Counted from the stretch's first letter, positions 1 to 5,510 are shown. The stretch is 5,510 bases of DNA from Bacillota bacterium (GCA_009780875.1 WQZE01000085.1:1-5510), one strand, 5' to 3'. Notes: a model not told the origin generated them from the sequence alone. Made by a program: numbers and translations.

Positions 1-2
1 CA

Positions 3-1775
3 CCCGACTATGACAAGTATATTGGTGCCGCCCTTGTGGATGTACCCAATCCTTTTAGGATAGTGGATAAAGATGAACCAAGTTTTGGCAGGTACTTTGA
101 ATATGAATTTATGGAGAGTGTCAAACCTTTTGGCATTCAATTTGATTACAAGTTTCAAGCCGACTTGTACAGGAGTGGCAAGTACACCAACCATATTATC
201 ACGGCACTCAAAAAAAGATTTGAGATTTTTGATATTTTGGCGGCACACAAAACACAAGAAAGCACGGCAGAGGACAAGGCGGAATATTATCCTGTACAAA
301 TTTATTGTCCAAAGTGTGGTAGAGACACCACCAAAATCACAAAACTATCCAAAGACTGCAAGAGTGCACAATATGAGTGCAAGTGTGGTCACGCTGCCAA
401 TTTTGATTTTGTCAAAGAACACAATTGCAAATTGGCGTGGAAAATTGATTGGCCGATGCGTTGGATGTATGAGGGCGTGGATTTTGAGCCAGGTGGCAAA
501 GACCACGCAAGCATCAACGGGAGTTATGATACCAGCAAACACATATCCCGAGAGATTTATGGGTATGAGCCCCCGTACTTTCAAGGTTATGAGTTTATTG
601 GTATCAAGGGGCTTGCCGGCAAAATGTCTGGGTCAAGTGGACTCAATTTGACACCAGATACTTTGCTCAAAATTTATCAACCCGAACTTTTGTTGTGGCT
701 GTATGCCAAAAATGACCCCGAGAGAGCGTTTGATTTTTGTTTTGATGATGGTATTCTCAATCAATATTTTGAATTTGACAAAATGCTCAACGAGGTCAGA
801 CAAGGGACAGCGGATGAACAAAAAAAGAGTATCATAGAACTTTGTACCATCAAAGGGCGTGAGGTCAAGACCGTGCCGATGTCTTTGCTTGTACAACTTG
901 GCTCCATTGTGGACTTTAACCCCAAAATGCTAGAAGTGATGTTTGAAAAAATTGGGGAAAAATACAAACAAAAAGATTTTGAAGAGAGATTGTTGCTCGC
1001 CAAACATTGGCTAGAAGTTTGCAATCCTGAAAGTGTGACCAGGTTGAGACCTTTCCGTAATTTTGATTACTATCAAACTTTGGAAGACACAGAAAAAAAA
1101 GAAATCCAAGAACTTTTGGCGGTCTTGTCCAAAGGTAAGTATGATTTGGACGGCTTGCGGGATGCTTTGTACGCCATCCCCAAACAAGTACGCAACACGA
1201 CCGAGGTCACACCCGAGGTCAAAAAAGGACAAGCCAAGTTTTTTGTCAATGTGTACAATCTATTGATAGGCAAAGAAAAGGGTCCAAGACTGTATTTGTT
1301 TTTGCACGCACTAGACAAAACAAAATTCTTGCACTTGCTTGATTTTTCCACCCCACGCCGTGAGGATGAGGTGGAAGTCGTGGCGCAAATCCAAGAGACC
1401 AAAAAAGAACGCAAGGCATTGCCAGATACGATTGAGCCACTCAAACCACAAATCCAATTGGATGACTTTATCAAACTGGATATCAGGGTATGTCAAATCA
1501 CCAAATGTGCAGAGATACGCAAGAGTCACAGTTGCTACAAAATCACCCTAGACGACGGTCTCCAAAAAGACCGTACCATTGTGTCCAGCATCAAAGAGCA
1601 TTACACCCCCGAACAACTCATTAATAAAAAAATACTTGTGATTTGCAACCTAGAACCCAAACGCCTCGCAGGCGTCACGAGTGAGGGGATGCTCTTAGCC
1701 AACGAAAACGGCAGTTGCGGCTGCAAAGTTGTTTTTGTGGATGATAGCATCCCTTGTGGCACAAGATTGAAATGA
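3..1775 (+). CDS. lysK: Class I lysyl-tRNA synthetase, 5'-truncated, with C-terminal tRNA-binding (EMAPII/Trbp111-like) domain
   Basis: Charges tRNA-Lys with lysine in the cytoplasm. The frame is open from the first complete codon at base 3 to the TGA at 1773-1775 (590 visible residues, numbered here from base 3), so the gene begins left of the window; the GTG at base 36 is internal. Visible class I LysRS hallmarks: YIGAALVDVPNPF at the left edge, a zinc-ribbon-like insert (C102, C105, C126, C128), DWPMRW, the GKDHA and GSYDT block (about 165-176) and a KMSKS-type loop read as KMSGSSG (207-213). The HIGH motif must lie in the missing N-terminus. Residues about 483-590 form an EMAPII/Trbp111 OB-fold tRNA-binding domain (FIKLDIRV, later NLEPKRLAGVTSEGMLLA), usual at the end of MetRS but not of class I LysRS. 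A terminator follows closely, so this is the last gene of its unit. The family call is firm; the symbol follows class I LysRS usage. Confidence 0.93.
   Translation, partial: PDYDKYIGAALVDVPNPFRIVDKDEPSFGRYFEYEFMESVKPFGIQFDYKFQADLYRSGKYTNHIITALKKRFEIFDILAAHKTQESTAEDKAEYYPVQIYCPKCGRDTTKITKLSKDCKSAQYECKCGHAANFDFVKEHNCKLAWKIDWPMRWMYEGVDFEPGGKDHASINGSYDTSKHISREIYGYEPPYFQGYEFIGIKGLAGKMSGSSGLNLTPDTLLKIYQPELLLWLYAKNDPERAFDFCFDDGILNQYFEFDKMLNEVRQGTADEQKKSIIELCTIKGREVKTVPMSLLVQLGSIVDFNPKMLEVMFEKIGEKYKQKDFEERLLLAKHWLEVCNPESVTRLRPFRNFDYYQTLEDTEKKEIQELLAVLSKGKYDLDGLRDALYAIPKQVRNTTEVTPEVKKGQAKFFVNVYNLLIGKEKGPRLYLFLHALDKTKFLHLLDFSTPRREDEVEVVAQIQETKKERKALPDTIEPLKPQIQLDDFIKLDIRVCQITKCAEIRKSHSCYKITLDDGLQKDRTIVSSIKEHYTPEQLINKKILVICNLEPKRLAGVTSEGMLLANENGSCGCKVVFVDDSIPCGTRLK
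1447..1772 (+). other. EMAPII/Trbp111-type tRNA-binding domain within the LysRS gene
   Basis: This stretch encodes the C-terminal ~108 residues of the synthetase. It follows a charged linker (EIVAQ-like region to KKERKALPD) that separates it from the alpha-helical anticodon-binding part of the class I LysRS. Matching family features are DDFIKLDIRV at the start, a central TIVSSIKEHYTPEQL where the family has a (R)xIVSGIxxxYxPEEL pattern, and a NLEPKRLAGVTSEGMLLA block near the end. Such domains bind tRNA non-specifically at the elbow and raise synthetase affinity; that role here is inferred from the family. There is no stop or frameshift between the domains, so the fusion is encoded in one frame. 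Confidence 0.88.
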
Positions 1776-1825
1776 TGGCAAAATGTATATCTATCATATA
1801 GAATAAAACAATTGCGACAGAAAGC

Positions 1826-1868
1826 AAAAAAGCGTTGAATCATTTTGTTCAACGCTTTTTTGTTTTTT
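1826..1868 (+). terminator. Rho-independent terminator of the LysRS gene
   Basis: A perfect 14-bp inverted repeat: left arm 1826-1839 (AAAAAAGCGTTGAA), 8-nt loop 1840-1847, right arm 1848-1861 (TTCAACGCTTTTTT), followed by a further T-rich stretch (GTTTTTT to 1868). It starts 50 bases after the LysRS stop codon. The A-run in the left arm gives a U tract on the opposite strand, so it could work in both directions, although no convergent gene is visible. Confidence 0.93.
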
Positions 1869-1880
1869 CAAGAGATCGGG

Positions 1881-1908
1881 TTGAGGGTTCTCTCTTTGAT
1901 ACTATACA
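1881..1908 (+). promoter_or_regulatory. Possible weak second promoter
   Basis: TTGAGG (1881-1886) and TATACA (1903-1908) are separated by 16 bases, each matching four of six positions of the sigma-70/sigma-A consensus. It lies just after the LysRS terminator. Any transcript from it would have to pass the terminator-like hairpin at 1960-1990 before reaching the chitinase gene. AT-rich sequence makes such matches common, so this is only a candidate. Confidence 0.25.
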
Positions 1909-1918
1909 TATATATAGT
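1901..1918. repeat. Short inverted repeat ACTATA-N6-TATAGT
   Basis: ACTATA at 1901-1906 and TATAGT at 1913-1918 are exact reverse complements around a 6-base AT spacer. The dyad has the size of an operator and overlaps the weak promoter candidate at 1881-1908, but the sequence is low in complexity and could be chance. Confidence 0.3.
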
Positions 1919-1959
1919 AAAGTCCACTGCTGGGTCGTCTTGGGTTTTTGCCAAAAAAT

Positions 1960-1990
1960 GGGTGGGCTTGATTTGCTTGCCTTTTTTTTT
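1960..1990 (+). terminator. Second terminator-like hairpin overlapping the chitinase promoter
   Basis: Left arm GGGTGGGC (1960-1967), 7-nt loop (1968-1974), right arm GCTTGCCT (1975-1982), with four Watson-Crick and four G-U pairs in an unbroken 8-bp stem. It is followed directly by a T run through 1990, and upstream A residues (1953-1958) could extend the stem into that run. The shape is that of an intrinsic terminator, although the G-U pairs weaken it. Its right arm contains the -35 of the next promoter and its T tract is the promoter spacer. Confidence 0.5.
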
Positions 1991-2005
1991 GGATTGTGTT
2001 ATAAT
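1977..2005 (+). promoter_or_regulatory. Sigma-A/sigma-70 type promoter of the chitinase gene
   Basis: TTGCCT (1977-1982; four of six consensus matches) and a perfect TATAAT (2000-2005) lie exactly 17 bases apart. TG at 1997-1998 makes an extended -10. Transcription would start near 2012, leaving a leader of about 50 bases before the ATG at 2064. This is the best promoter in the window and its position upstream of the chitinase gene is fully consistent. Confidence 0.85.
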
Positions 2006-2013
2006 GATGGTTA

Positions 2014-2043
2014 CCATATATGAGGGATGAAACATATATATGG
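2014..2043. promoter_or_regulatory. Inverted repeat at the predicted transcription start (operator or leader hairpin)
   Basis: CCATATAT (2014-2021) and ATATATGG (2036-2043) are perfect 8-base reverse complements separated by 14 bases. The repeat begins just downstream of the -10 and ends 8 bases before the Shine-Dalgarno. It may be a repressor site overlapping the start of transcription or a weak hairpin in the leader. The arms are AT-rich, so the function is inference. Confidence 0.4.
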
Positions 2044-2051
2044 AATATATT

Positions 2052-2058
2052 GGAGAGG
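2052..2058 (+). promoter_or_regulatory. Shine-Dalgarno that fixes the chitinase start at 2064
   Basis: GGAGAGG sits 5 bases upstream of the ATG at 2064-2066. An in-frame ATG at 2040, eight codons earlier, lies before this site, lacks comparable spacing to any purine-rich motif, and overlaps the inverted repeat, so it is less likely. A further in-frame ATG at 2079 is too far from the site. Confidence 0.88.
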
Positions 2059-2063
2059 AAATT

Positions 2064-5000
2064 ATGTATAAAAAAGCAATGAGCAAAAGAGCGGTCGGTT
2101 TCTTGATACTGACGGTACTTTGCTTTTCCGTGGCTTTGAGTGGTTTGGCTGTTTGGCTGAGCAAAACGAATCCAGGAACAAAAAATGAAAAGGTGAGTCC
2201 ACAAGTGGGTGAGTCCAAACTGGGTAAAGCCAACTTTGTGATGGACGATGCCAAGAACACCATCATTGGGTTGACCAATGACTATATGGTCAGCACGGAT
2301 GGAGGGTCTACTTGGACAACGGGGTCACCTTGGCTCAAATTCCGTGGGCAACAAAGAGTCATTGTGGCAGAAAAAACAATCGCTGCCGATGTGCTGGCGT
2401 ATGTCAATGGATATACCTACGACAAGGGGCATATGGTTTCTTTTGGGGGCAAGATTTGGGAGGCTATGCAAGTCACCAACGAAATCCCAGGGTCTTTTGC
2501 CAACACTGGCTGGTCGCCTAGAATTGGTATCCCTGCACCTTCGTACTATCTTGCGGAGTTCAACTTTACCAAATACAGTGCGGCGGATTTGCAAGCATCT
2601 TTGAATGCGCAAAAGCAAGCCTATGAGGATACCACCAAATCATTTGGTTATTTGCCATCTTGGGGTATCTATGGCGGTAGAGAGAATTTTAGTGTCAAAT
2701 ATGATTTGGACTATGATGCCTTTACACACTTGACCTATGCATTTGTAAAACCGATTGACTCAGATGCCAAAGGTTTTGATGGTTCACCAGAGACACAAGG
2801 CTATGACAATATTACGGAAAGAACCACCAACCCAGGCGTGCGGTTTGATGACCCAAGCACGGCGGTACAACCAGGTGGTGATTGGAATATGGGCGGTGAG
2901 TTGATTCATCAAATCAGAACAGAAATGAATCAACACAAAGACAAGTCTTTGATTTTCTCAGTCGGTGGATGGAGTTATAGCGAACACAATGAGTTCCAAA
3001 TTGCTACTGCCAACGACTATGCAATCAATACCTTTGCAAAATCTATTGTTGATTTTATGAGAGACAACGGATTTGACGGTGTGGACATTGATTGGGAGTA
3101 TCCAAAGAATGCACAAGAGGCACAACAATACCTCAAACTACACAAAAAAATCAGAGAGATTATGACCATTTTGTCTTTGGAGACAGAGCAATACTACTGG
3201 TTGTCAACAGCAACGACGCCAAACTTTGATGATGTACAATATATCACACCCACAGAAATCACCAAGTATGTGGATACCGTCAACTATATGGCGTATGACT
3301 ACAATGGTGGAACCTTTTTGGATGAAAATGGGCAAGTAGAACAAACCGGGCACAATGCGCCTTTGTTCCAATCCAAACTTGACAGCAAGAAAAACTGGAA
3401 CATTGATGCTTTGGTAACAGAGTATATCAGACAAGGTGTGCCAGCAAAAAAATTGATGATGGGTATTCCTTTCTATTCTCGCAGTTGGTTGGGAGTAGAC
3501 AAACCCGCAGAAGGATGGGCGAATCCTGATTTGCCAGGTCTTGGTGCTCTCAATGACGGAAGTATCCCAATGAACGCAGACGGCAGCACGCTTTCTGAGG
3601 GAGATTGGGCGGGTCCAAATTCACAAAATCCAAATGCTAACTGGGTTGTCACAGACCCAGACAGTCAAGGAAAATGGGCTGGTGCGTGGGGTAACGGAAG
3701 CAATCCTTACTACCGTATGGAAGAACTTTTGGCAGGCAACGCAAAATATAACGGGCTTGCAATGGACCACTTTGCAAAAGATTACAAGAGATATTGGGAC
3801 CCAGAGGCAATGGTGCCTTATCTATACAGTGAGACCGACAAGGTATTCCACACCTATGATGATGCTGAGAGCATTGGCGACAAAGTGGATTATATCACAG
3901 CGACGGGTGCTTTTGCTGGAACCAATCCAGCCTATGAGCACATTGCAAAGCGTGGTCGCCTAGCCGGTGCAATGGTTTGGGATATCACGGGAGACACAAG
4001 AGATGGGTACCATGGTGCTCACCACGGAACAAGTCCAAACTTTGTGCTCAGTCACGAAGTCAAGAGATTGGTTACCGGACAAAGAGATGGAGCCTATATT
4101 GAGAACAATGATATTCCATCTGTGATACAAGGCGTTGCGTTTGCAAGAGAAGTTTATGCGCTCAATGATGAAAGCACGGGCAGCGTGTTCTCTTTGGAGA
4201 ATGCACCAGCGTGGTTGAGTGTGGGCGGAGAGGAGCCATTTGGACCTGGAACCCGTGCATACTTGTCAGGCACTGCACCCCAAGTGGGCAACTACACCTT
4301 TACCTTGGTAGCAAAAGCAATCTTTATGGATGGTAGAGAGCCTGCCTTGGCGAGAAGAACCTTTACCATCACGGTTGTGGACAGAGATAGCAATGAAATG
4401 GCTGAATCTGGTCACTCCATCGTCCAAGACCCAAGCAAAGTGAGTTATATTGCGGGTGAGAACTTTGACGCCACTGGACTCCAAATTGAAATCCAATTGC
4501 AAAATGGAGATACTCGTGTGGTAGCGTATGAGGAAGACACCAGAAAAGACTTTAAATTTACACCAGCAGTGGCACTCACCGCCGATATAGACAAAGTCAG
4601 TGTGGAATACCGTGGTATGATGATTGGTGATGTGAGCGTTGCGGTGAGAGATGTAGCCATCCAAAGCGTCAGCATCCAAACCCCTCCCACACGCCTAGAC
4701 TATGTAGAAGGCGACGGGATTAGTTTCAATGGACTTGTGGTTGAGGTTGTGTATCAAGATGAGACCGCACTCAGTGTAGCCTATAATATCAACAACCAAG
4801 ATGACTTTATCTTTGGGCAATGGGTGGCTACGGTGTTGAACAACAAGATACAAGTTTGGTACAAAAACATACTTGCAGGTACTTTTGAGGTCAATGTATC
4901 GCAACCTGAGGTTGCTCAGTTTGTGGTCAACCAAAATCCAAACCAACTAGAATATGCTACGGGTGAGGCGTTCAACCCTGAGGGTCTTGTAATCAGAATC

Positions 5001-5270
5001 GTGTATCTCAACGGTACCTTTGCTGACATCGCATACTCTGAGGAGACAAAGGCGGACTTCCGCTTTGAGATGCACGAGGAATATGTGTCCATCTACTACA
5101 AAGGTGAGCACATTGCAAACAAAGCCATCACCATCAAACCCCAAGAAAAAACAAAACCAGAAGACATTGCCAAAATCGCAATGATTGCAGGCGGAGCCAC
5201 CGTAGGTGCCCTAGGCATCACCGTCATCTCCATCTCAGCAGTCAAAGCAAAAAGAAAAAGAAACTACTAA
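2064..5270 (+). CDS. Membrane-anchored modular family 18 chitinase
   Basis: Predicted 1068-residue extracellular enzyme cleaving beta-1,4-linked GlcNAc polymers. Order (numbered from the ATG at 2064): hydrophobic segment 10-32; small STDGGSTW-type module about 62-105; CBM5/12-like chitin-binding module about 109-155 (W132, W150); GH18 catalytic domain about 193-660; He_PIG-like Ig domain about 683-773; three Ig-like Big_3-type repeats about 785-1027; transmembrane segment about 1038-1059 and basic tail KAKRKRNY. Catalytic features: SVGGW (299-303), DGVDIDWE with D338, D341, D343 and acid E345, MAYDY (409-413) and a terminal W639 in GAMVWD. A long insert between MGIPFYSRSW and the PYLYSETDKVFHTYDD block fits the chitinase insertion domain of subfamily A (ChiA-like) enzymes. 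There is no LPXTG motif and no lipobox. The gene is monocistronic, with its own promoter and terminator. The GH18 call is firm; chitin as the natural substrate is inferred. Confidence 0.93.
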   Translation: MYKKAMSKRAVGFLILTVLCFSVALSGLAVWLSKTNPGTKNEKVSPQVGESKLGKANFVMDDAKNTIIGLTNDYMVSTDGGSTWTTGSPWLKFRGQQRVIVAEKTIAADVLAYVNGYTYDKGHMVSFGGKIWEAMQVTNEIPGSFANTGWSPRIGIPAPSYYLAEFNFTKYSAADLQASLNAQKQAYEDTTKSFGYLPSWGIYGGRENFSVKYDLDYDAFTHLTYAFVKPIDSDAKGFDGSPETQGYDNITERTTNPGVRFDDPSTAVQPGGDWNMGGELIHQIRTEMNQHKDKSLIFSVGGWSYSEHNEFQIATANDYAINTFAKSIVDFMRDNGFDGVDIDWEYPKNAQEAQQYLKLHKKIREIMTILSLETEQYYWLSTATTPNFDDVQYITPTEITKYVDTVNYMAYDYNGGTFLDENGQVEQTGHNAPLFQSKLDSKKNWNIDALVTEYIRQGVPAKKLMMGIPFYSRSWLGVDKPAEGWANPDLPGLGALNDGSIPMNADGSTLSEGDWAGPNSQNPNANWVVTDPDSQGKWAGAWGNGSNPYYRMEELLAGNAKYNGLAMDHFAKDYKRYWDPEAMVPYLYSETDKVFHTYDDAESIGDKVDYITATGAFAGTNPAYEHIAKRGRLAGAMVWDITGDTRDGYHGAHHGTSPNFVLSHEVKRLVTGQRDGAYIENNDIPSVIQGVAFAREVYALNDESTGSVFSLENAPAWLSVGGEEPFGPGTRAYLSGTAPQVGNYTFTLVAKAIFMDGREPALARRTFTITVVDRDSNEMAESGHSIVQDPSKVSYIAGENFDATGLQIEIQLQNGDTRVVAYEEDTRKDFKFTPAVALTADIDKVSVEYRGMMIGDVSVAVRDVAIQSVSIQTPPTRLDYVEGDGISFNGLVVEVVYQDETALSVAYNINNQDDFIFGQWVATVLNNKIQVWYKNILAGTFEVNVSQPEVAQFVVNQNPNQLEYATGEAFNPEGLVIRIVYLNGTFADIAYSEETKADFRFEMHEEYVSIYYKGEHIANKAITIKPQEKTKPEDIAKIAMIAGGATVGALGITVISISAVKAKRKRNY
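2091..2159 (+). other. N-terminal signal peptide or signal anchor of the chitinase
   Basis: Residues 10-32 are hydrophobic and follow a positively charged start (MYKKAMSKR), as expected for Sec export. The single Cys (20) sits in TVLC, which does not fit a lipobox, and no clear AXA cleavage site is visible before the linker KTNPGTKNEK. Whether the segment is cleaved or stays as an anchor cannot be decided by eye. Confidence 0.75.
2388..2528 (+). other. CBM5/12-like chitin-binding module
   Basis: Residues about 109-155 contain AYVNGYTYDKGHMVSFGGK followed by W132, then a proline-glycine turn (EIPGS) and W150. This resembles the compact CBM5/12 fold in which an aromatic, a Y..G..V.Y.G..W core and a late W form the chitin-binding face. 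It precedes the catalytic domain, as in many bacterial chitinases. The match is by eye and the first aromatic is Tyr where the family often has Trp. Confidence 0.7.
4416..5144 (+). repeat. Three tandem Ig-like (Big_3-type) repeats in the chitinase
   Basis: Three diverged protein repeats with a period of 84-85 residues, aligned on a conserved Tyr at 795, 880 and 964. Each has P-x(4-5)-Y-x2-G, then GL-x-[IV]-x-[IV] (TGLQIEI, NGLVVEV, EGLVIRI), a later DF-x-F (KDFKF, DDFIF, ADFRF) and a closing strand pair with Y[RK] (VEYRG, VWYKN, IYYKG). They likely act as a stalk lifting the catalytic domain off the membrane. The DNA copies are well diverged, so the duplications are old. Confidence 0.82.
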
Positions 5271-5277
5271 AAAATAG

Positions 5278-5315
5278 AGTGTGCAGGCAGGGGTGCAATC
5301 CCCACGCTACACACT
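5278..5315 (+). other. Structured hairpin just after the chitinase stop codon
   Basis: AGTGTG (5278-5283) pairs with CACACT (5310-5315), and inside it GGGG pairs with CCCC around the 6-nt loop TGCAAT, with a short GGC/GCT helix and small internal loops between. No T run follows, so it is not itself an intrinsic terminator. It begins 7 bases after the stop codon and may protect the mRNA 3' end. The function is unknown. Confidence 0.5.
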
Positions 5316-5330
5316 TGATAGAATCGTAAG

Positions 5331-5376
5331 AAAAAGCCAACTGCTCAGTGCAAATGCATTGGGTGGTTGGTTTTTT
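5331..5376 (+). terminator. Rho-independent terminator of the chitinase gene
   Basis: Left arm 5337-5352 and right arm 5355-5370 form a continuous 16-bp stem with four G-U pairs and a nominal 2-nt loop (a tetraloop once the top A-T pair opens). An A5 stretch lies before the stem and T6 (5371-5376) follows, then GTTTTG. It starts 60 bases after the stop codon. The A run could also serve as a U tract for transcription from the right. Confidence 0.93.
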
Positions 5377-5390
5377 GTTTTGTAGGCAAA

Positions 5391-5498
5391 GTATAGTATG
5401 GGGGGGAAAGTGGTACCGTGTACTCGTGGGGTGTATGAGTGGGTAATATAGTTTGAGTGTGTATAACTTGGTGGAAAATTGTTTACAAGGGTGGATAA
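5391..5498. other. Gene-free G-rich, C-poor strip with DnaA-box-like 9-mers
   Basis: No convincing gene is present from the terminator to the window end. By hand count this strip has about 40 G and 6 C on the + strand. Read on the minus strand it holds TTATACACA (5458-5466, a full match to TTATNCACA), TTATCCACC (5490-5498) and TTTTCCACC (5470-5478), each of the last two one mismatch from the DnaA-box consensus TTWTNCACA, and weaker forms at 5438-5446 and 5430-5438. It may be part of a replication origin or of the upstream region of a gene beyond the edge; neither can be decided from this window. Confidence 0.4.
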
Positions 5499-5510
5499 CC
5501 CCCCCAAAAA

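Noticed and set aside
36..38. GTG at 36 as the true start of the LysRS gene
   Set aside because: The frame is open to the window edge and the upstream residues (PDYDKYIGAAL) fit the family; the essential N-terminal catalytic motif would be missing from a protein starting here.
2040..2042. ATG at 2040 as the chitinase start
   Set aside because: The strong Shine-Dalgarno at 2052-2058 lies downstream of it and is correctly spaced for the ATG at 2064.
1868..2278. Minus-strand open frame of 136 codons covering the intergenic region and the start of the chitinase gene
   Set aside because: It overlaps a strong promoter and the coding start of the chitinase, and its translation shows no recognisable domain.
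4266..4679. Minus-strand open frame of 137 codons inside the chitinase gene
   Set aside because: It lies wholly opposite a clearly conserved coding region; a shadow frame with no start signal or domain.
5278..5315. Partial tRNA or tmRNA 3' end (T-arm-like GGGGTGCAATCCCC)
   Set aside because: The loop has 6 bases without the TTC motif, and no D-arm, anticodon arm or CCA end can be built around it.
5284..5345. Cobalamin-riboswitch-like segment (GGGGTGCAATCC followed by ACGCT, later AAGCCAACTG)
   Set aside because: The resemblance is limited to a short GGTGCAATCC helix; the conserved B12-box order and the remaining core helices are absent, and it lies after a gene and before a terminator.
5307..5507. 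Minus-strand open frame of 66 codons in the right-hand gene-free strip
   Set aside because: It runs through the terminator hairpin and low-complexity G-rich sequence, and its translation is Ser/Thr/Pro/Tyr-rich with no recognisable feature.

Overview
The window holds two complete-looking transcription units on the + strand, separated by a compact regulatory gap, and ends in a gene-free strip with unusual base composition. Leaderless or archaeal signals are absent: the second gene has a strong Shine-Dalgarno sequence and a sigma-70/sigma-A type promoter with extended -10, and both genes end at classical Rho-independent terminators. With the moderately AT-rich coding sequence and the Ig-like surface modules, this suggests a bacterium, most likely an uncultured Gram-positive (Bacillota/Clostridia-like) lineage. 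The taxonomic placement is inference.

Bases 1-1775 are the 3' part of a class I (archaeal-type) lysyl-tRNA synthetase gene. Its N-terminus, with the HIGH motif, lies left of the window. It carries a C-terminal EMAPII/Trbp111-type tRNA-binding domain, which is not part of the usual class I LysRS. A strong hairpin terminator (1826-1868) follows.

Bases 1776-2063 are the intergenic region. They contain that terminator, a second weaker terminator-like hairpin (1960-1990) whose 3' arm and T tract overlap the -35 and spacer of the next promoter (1977-2005), and an inverted repeat (2014-2043) at the predicted transcription start.

Bases 2064-5270 encode a 1068-residue surface-anchored family 18 chitinase: N-terminal hydrophobic segment, a small 'STDGGSTW' module, a CBM5/12-like chitin-binding module, a GH18 catalytic domain with DxxDxDxE motif, a putative Ig (He_PIG-like) domain, three Ig-like Big_3-type repeats, and a C-terminal membrane anchor with a basic tail. 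It should degrade chitin outside the cell while tethered to the membrane. It has no evident functional link with the LysRS gene.

Bases 5271-5510 have no credible gene. They hold a structured hairpin (5278-5315), a strong terminator (5331-5376), and a G-rich, C-poor strip (about 5391-5498) with several DnaA-box-like 9-mers in one orientation, bracketed by G7 and C7 runs. I see no CRISPR array, transposon, tRNA or rRNA. The most notable points are the LysRS fusion, the terminator/promoter overlap and the DnaA-box-like cluster.
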